Assembly: GCA_002372375.1 (NCBI GenBank)
Contig: DFGJ01000047.1
Location: 1-19,996, forward strand
DNA from: Ruminococcaceae bacterium UBA3753
GTDB taxonomy: Bacteria; Bacillota; Clostridia; Oscillospirales; Acutalibacteraceae
Length of the DNA stretch: 19,996 bases
Direction of reading: 5' to 3'
Within the stretch, counting starts at the first letter, position 1, and each line of letters starts with the position of its first letter. This document shows positions 17,036 to 19,996 of this stretch, one piece after another. A program made the position numbers and the translations under genes. The notes under the pieces were generated by a model. The model saw only the letters and a program-made list of their open reading frames with translations. It made no database searches and had not been told where the DNA came from.

Positions 17036-17079
17036 CGGCCTGTTTGCTACTGTTGCAATAGCAAACACCGTGCCTTTTT
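17036..17079 (+). terminator. Orphan rho-independent terminator
   Basis: The stem TGTTTGCTA (17041-17049) pairs perfectly with TAGCAAACA (17059-17067) around a 9-base loop. GGC (17037-17039) can pair with GCC (17072-17074), directly followed by TTTTT (17075-17079). No plus-strand protein gene lies upstream within the previous 3.9 kb, so it may end a small RNA. Confidence 0.65.
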
Positions 17080-17151
17080 AAACAATTTCTTTTCTTCGGT
17101 GTAAAAGAGATATTAATTTAAAAGTTAGCCATATAAAATTAAGAAATTTAG

Positions 17152-17181
17152 TTGACACATCAGTAATATATCTGCTACAAT
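17152..17181 (+). promoter_or_regulatory. Sigma-A promoter of the exported-protein gene at 17234
   Basis: A perfect TTGACA (17152-17157), an 18-base spacer and TACAAT (17176-17181) lie 52 bases before the ATG. This is one of the best promoters in the window. Confidence 0.78.
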
Positions 17182-17233
17182 CTGTTTGGCTGGAATTTTT
17201 CTAGCAAATTTTAGTTTACTTTGTTGGAGGGTT

Positions 17234-17779
17234 ATGTTGAAAAGCAGTAGGTTTGCTTCGTCTGCAGGTTTGTTTTCGGTGGTTGCGTCTACTTTGGTTA
17301 GTAATGTTGGAATTGCTGGTGATTCGATTAGAAAATTAGATAATATGAAAGCGCACGATTGCACTGAAGGGCTTTCTTCAGAAAAAGCGGTAAAGGAAGC
17401 AAAGAAGGAAGTGGAGCAAAGCAAAAAGATTGGTGGAGGGAAAGAAGTTGTTGTTTTAACAAAAAAATTCGAAGAGAAGCCGCGCGCATATTTTTTTGAG
17501 CCTATCGGTAGATTCATTGGTGGCATTCTTGGTACAGTGTTATCTATGCCTGTTACGGCAGAAATAGTAAAAAACCTTAGCAGGGAAGGTACTATCTCTG
17601 CAAAAAATCAGGCTTCGTTTGGCGAGGCGAGTTTTTTGGGTTGGAGTTTTGGACCGCATTTTGTCGTAAATGGGGACGCTTCTTTTACAATTTTTTTGAC
17701 GTCAAGTGCTTTCCTATCATTAATTTGTGGAAAAATAGCTGGTTTGGTTGGTCGTGGTTTGGACTATCTTATTAGTTAG
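17234..17779 (+). CDS. Exported/membrane protein of unknown function
   Basis: This 181-residue protein is not recognised. ATG 17234 is preferred over the upstream in-frame TTG 17186 because GGAGG (17226-17230) precedes it and the protein then begins with a signal-like sequence (K3, R6, hydrophobic 7-28). The in-frame TTG 17237, with better spacing, is an alternative. A Lys/Glu-rich stretch (50-82) follows, then hydrophobic Gly-rich helices at about 91-112 and 151-172 that probably insert in the membrane. The order signal, charged segment and membrane helix recalls the proteins at 421 and 2575, but I see no clear sequence similarity. A strong promoter drives it, and the hairpin at 17795 follows the stop. 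Confidence 0.72.
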   Translation: MLKSSRFASSAGLFSVVASTLVSNVGIAGDSIRKLDNMKAHDCTEGLSSEKAVKEAKKEVEQSKKIGGGKEVVVLTKKFEEKPRAYFFEPIGRFIGGILGTVLSMPVTAEIVKNLSREGTISAKNQASFGEASFLGWSFGPHFVVNGDASFTIFLTSSAFLSLICGKIAGLVGRGLDYLIS

Positions 17780-17794
17780 GCGTGTAGATTTTTG

Positions 17795-17818
17795 GTGCCG
17801 GCGATTTTATGTCGGCAC
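17795..17818 (+). terminator. Hairpin after the exported-protein gene
   Basis: GTGCCGGC (17795-17802) pairs with GTCGGCAC (17811-17818) with one G-U pair and an 8-base loop, 16 bases after the stop. There is no immediate U tract, so termination is only plausible. Confidence 0.45.
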
Positions 17819-18878
17819 GTGTTACGGGCTAGTTTTTAATTTGGTGGTTGGTTTGTTTTTTTTGCTTTTGAGCTTGGAAATTGGTGGCCTTGATGAAGCT
17901 TGAAATCGTTTGTAAAGTACTTTCTGAGTTGCTTATTAGATAGGGCTTGAAGTTAGTTGTTTTGCCTTGCAGTAGGATGTAAAGTACGTTAAGGTGTTTC
18001 GGTTTTTGGTAGTGCGATGCGTGGTTTGTTTTTTTAGCAAAAAAATGAAAATTGAGGGTACGCTGCTGAAATAGTGTAAAGTAAGTCGCTGTGTCTTGGA
18101 CTTGTTGGTGGGGTGCGTCCTTCGTTTTCGTAACCAAAACTCTACAAAAGTGCGAGCTTACTGGTAAGAAGGCAAGGAGTGCTTAGTATACAAATGTTAC
18201 AAAGGGGTCCAAGTGCCTTGCTGGTAATGTGAAGAATTATTGACATTGTTGTTTGAGGTTCTGCGGTGGACACTAACATCAACAAATGTTTTTTTAGAGT
18301 ACGAGTAGCGCATGTCGTTGAGTCTAAAATGGTACGGCAAGTAGTTGCTGTAGCCGCTAGGCTTTAGAATAATAAACATTTGCCTCTCTAACAAGGAAGG
18401 TTTACCACCGTGAGAGTGTTTGAATTGTCAATAATTGGCACAGCGAGTGTGTTCTTTTTGGTCTTCTTAAAATTATAGAAAGAACCGCGCAAGAATGATT
18501 AAATGAATACCAATAGAGAAGACGAAAATAGGCATGTTGAGGTGTTTTTTCAAAAATGGGAAATGAGTTAAAGAGAGAGGTGTATAAGAGCGACTGTAAA
18601 AAAATTAAAGATAAAATAAGTCACGAAAATGTGCGCAACGCACCACTATTTTTTGTCTGAGAGTATTATTGCGGATGATAAAGTGTAGCGACGTGAAAAA
18701 TTTTCCACAAATATCACTCAACAAAACTGCCGAGGGTGGAATGTGCAGTCACTAAAGAAGAGGTAGTGTAAAAAAATTGGACAGATCTGTTAAAACGTAG
18801 GGTCTTAATAAATTATCCAAAATAAGGAACAATTAAAAAATCAAAAAGCACAATCGATAGCCCAATCAAACTATCCAT
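17819..18878. other. 1.06-kb non-coding region
   Basis: No gene is supportable on either strand. The word TGTAAAGTA recurs at 17911, 17979 and 18075. Open frames here lack ribosome binding sites and look non-coding. The region sits where ntpB and ntpD would be expected after ntpA, but no remnant of either was recognised. Confidence 0.5.
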
Positions 18879-18909
18879 AAGGCGAGGTTTTGTATAGCAT
18901 ACCTGCCTT
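18879..18909 (-). terminator. Hairpin after ntpA
   Basis: On the minus strand AAGGCAGGT (18909-18901) pairs with ACCT-C-GCCTT (18888-18879) with one bulged base and a 12-base loop, 31 bases after the ntpA stop. No U tract follows. It suggests the transcript ends with ntpA. Confidence 0.4.
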
Positions 18910-18940
18910 TGACACTGCTAAACGGACAAACTAAACGGTG

Positions 18941-19996
18941 TTAATGCACTTTCAGCACGGTTTCGAAGACTTCATCTATTTTTTTGATGTAGTTATCAAA
19001 AAGCTCTAAATTGTCGTTAGGAACCTCGTACTTTATTTTTATCAATCGATCGAATATGCCTGTCTCTTTTACTCTGTTAATCGGAATAGACGCGTCTATC
19101 AGCTGCTTGCACCTGTTATTTAGATGAAGTATCACTTTCATCATAAGTTTTTGCTTTTCTAGAGGGACATAAGTATCCTCTTTGTGATAGGCATTTTGTT
19201 GCAAGAAACCTACCCGTATAATTCGTGCAATTTCGATAATAAGCTTCTGGTCGTCAGGAAGAACGTCAGACCCTATGAGTTTAACGATTTCCATAAGTTT
19301 ATCTTCCTGCTGTAATATAGCACTAATTTTTTTTCTATAGTTAATAAAGTCTATACCAACATTTTTAGTGTACCAGTCATTTAGGTCTACCGCATATTCA
19401 CTATAACTATTCATCCAGTTAATTGATGGGTAGTGTCGTTCATAGGCTAGATTTTTATCCAAAGCCCAAAAGCAGCGAATAAATCTTTTTGTATTTTGTG
19501 TTACTGGCTCTGAAAAATCCGATCCTTGGGGTGAAACAGCTCCAATTATAGTTACAGAACCTTCACTTCCATTTAAATTTTTTACAAGTCCACTTCTTTC
19601 GTAGAATCCAGCTAATCGTGAGGGCAAATAAGCCGGGAAGCCTTCCTCAGCAGGCATTTCTTCCAGACGACCAGATATTTCCCTTAAGGCCTCCGCCCAT
19701 CTTGACGTAGAGTCAGCCATCATAGCCACATGATACCCCATATCCCTGTAGTACTCTGCTAAAGTTATTCCGGTGTAAATGGAAGCTTCTCTTGCCGCCA
19801 CTGGCATATTTGAGGTATTCGCTATTAAAACTGTACGCTCTGTCATGGGCTTACCAGACCTCGGGTCCATAAGTCCAGAGAATTCTTCTAAAACCTGACT
19901 CATTTCATTGCCACGCTCTCCGCATCCCACATAAATAATTATGTCTGCGTCACACCATTTGGCTATTTGGTGCTGCGTCATGGTCTTTCCGGTACC
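18941..19996 (-). CDS. ntpA: V-type ATP synthase/ATPase subunit A (partial)
   Basis: The frame is open to the window edge and begins within the Walker A loop (GTGKTMTQHQIAKW), so the N-terminal 40% lies outside. Visible motifs are DADIIIYVGCGERGNEM, the Walker B region HVAMMADSTSRWAEALREISGRLEEMPAEEGFPAYLPSRLAGFYERSG, and TIIGAVSPQGSDFSEPVTQNTKRF, all typical of the V/A-type catalytic subunit. A3B3 hexamers hydrolyse or make ATP, coupled to H+ or Na+ flow through the membrane rotor. The C-terminal end is complete, with a stop at 18941. In most operons ntpB and ntpD follow; here 1.16 kb without a gene follows, then an opposite-strand gene. Confidence 0.96.
   Translation of the reverse strand, partial: GTGKTMTQHQIAKWCDADIIIYVGCGERGNEMSQVLEEFSGLMDPRSGKPMTERTVLIANTSNMPVAAREASIYTGITLAEYYRDMGYHVAMMADSTSRWAEALREISGRLEEMPAEEGFPAYLPSRLAGFYERSGLVKNLNGSEGSVTIIGAVSPQGSDFSEPVTQNTKRFIRCFWALDKNLAYERHYPSINWMNSYSEYAVDLNDWYTKNVGIDFINYRKKISAILQQEDKLMEIVKLIGSDVLPDDQKLIIEIARIIRVGFLQQNAYHKEDTYVPLEKQKLMMKVILHLNNRCKQLIDASIPINRVKETGIFDRLIKIKYEVPNDNLELFDNYIKKIDEVFETVLKVH

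Noticed and set aside
16900..17079. SRP RNA, 6S RNA or tmRNA
   Set aside because: An AAGGAAG-GCA string resembles the SRP tip, but the GGAA loop closure and flanking helix are absent. The ends do not pair as in 6S, and there is no tmRNA acceptor domain.
17829..18137. 102-codon minus-strand frame in the gap after the exported protein
   Set aside because: The composition is low-complexity (Lys, Gln, Thr, His), there is no Shine-Dalgarno, and nothing resembles ntpB or ntpD.

Overview
The window looks like a chromosome segment from a low-GC Gram-positive bacterium, most likely class Clostridia. The evidence is: L27 starting with the Firmicute pro-sequence (NLQLF before AHKKG) beside the protease Prp that removes it; a dnaG-rpoD pair encoding a short SigA-type sigma factor; a YlmC/YmxH-family protein; a V-type ATPase A subunit; and near-consensus sigma-A promoters. 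Intact genes cover only about 60% of the window. An AgcS-type symporter and a tRNA-Asn are broken, several AT-rich gaps of 0.5-1.2 kb hold no gene, and some ribosome binding sites are poor. This suggests a genome undergoing reduction, possibly host-associated. That is inference; I cannot name the species.

Bases 1-4462 (plus strand) are accessory in character. tRNA-Glu(CUC) is followed by a 5S rRNA gene with its own promoter, then an unrecognised exported or membrane-anchored protein, a VOC-fold protein, a second 5S copy, a second unrecognised exported protein, a cytosolic-looking protein that may be its detached C-terminal half, and a decayed tRNA-Asn. Bases 4463-5862 (minus) are a sodium/amino-acid symporter pseudogene with one frameshift and one in-frame stop.

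Bases 6372-8859 (minus) are translation genes: prfB without the usual programmed frameshift, and the rplU-prp-rpmA cluster behind a strong promoter. Prp trims L27, so this cluster encodes both enzyme and substrate. Bases 9566-12267 (minus) carry a CtpE-like P-type ATPase with a clear promoter, followed by a possible 20-codon peptide gene and a strong hairpin terminator. A YlmC/YmxH gene (plus) then converges on the dnaG-rpoD pair (minus), the primase and primary sigma factor.

Bases 16277-18940 are mostly non-coding. They contain a terminator hairpin that may end an unknown small RNA and one more unrecognised exported protein behind a consensus promoter. The window ends inside ntpA (minus), the catalytic subunit of the V-type ATPase. 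The usual downstream partners ntpB and ntpD are absent from the 1.1 kb that follows it.

The items most worth following up are: the 5S-flanked block and its exported-protein family, the 20-residue peptide ORF, the repeated GTGCACTTTTT word around the ribosomal-protein genes, the orphan terminator/small-RNA candidate near 17.0 kb, and the apparently truncated V-ATPase operon.
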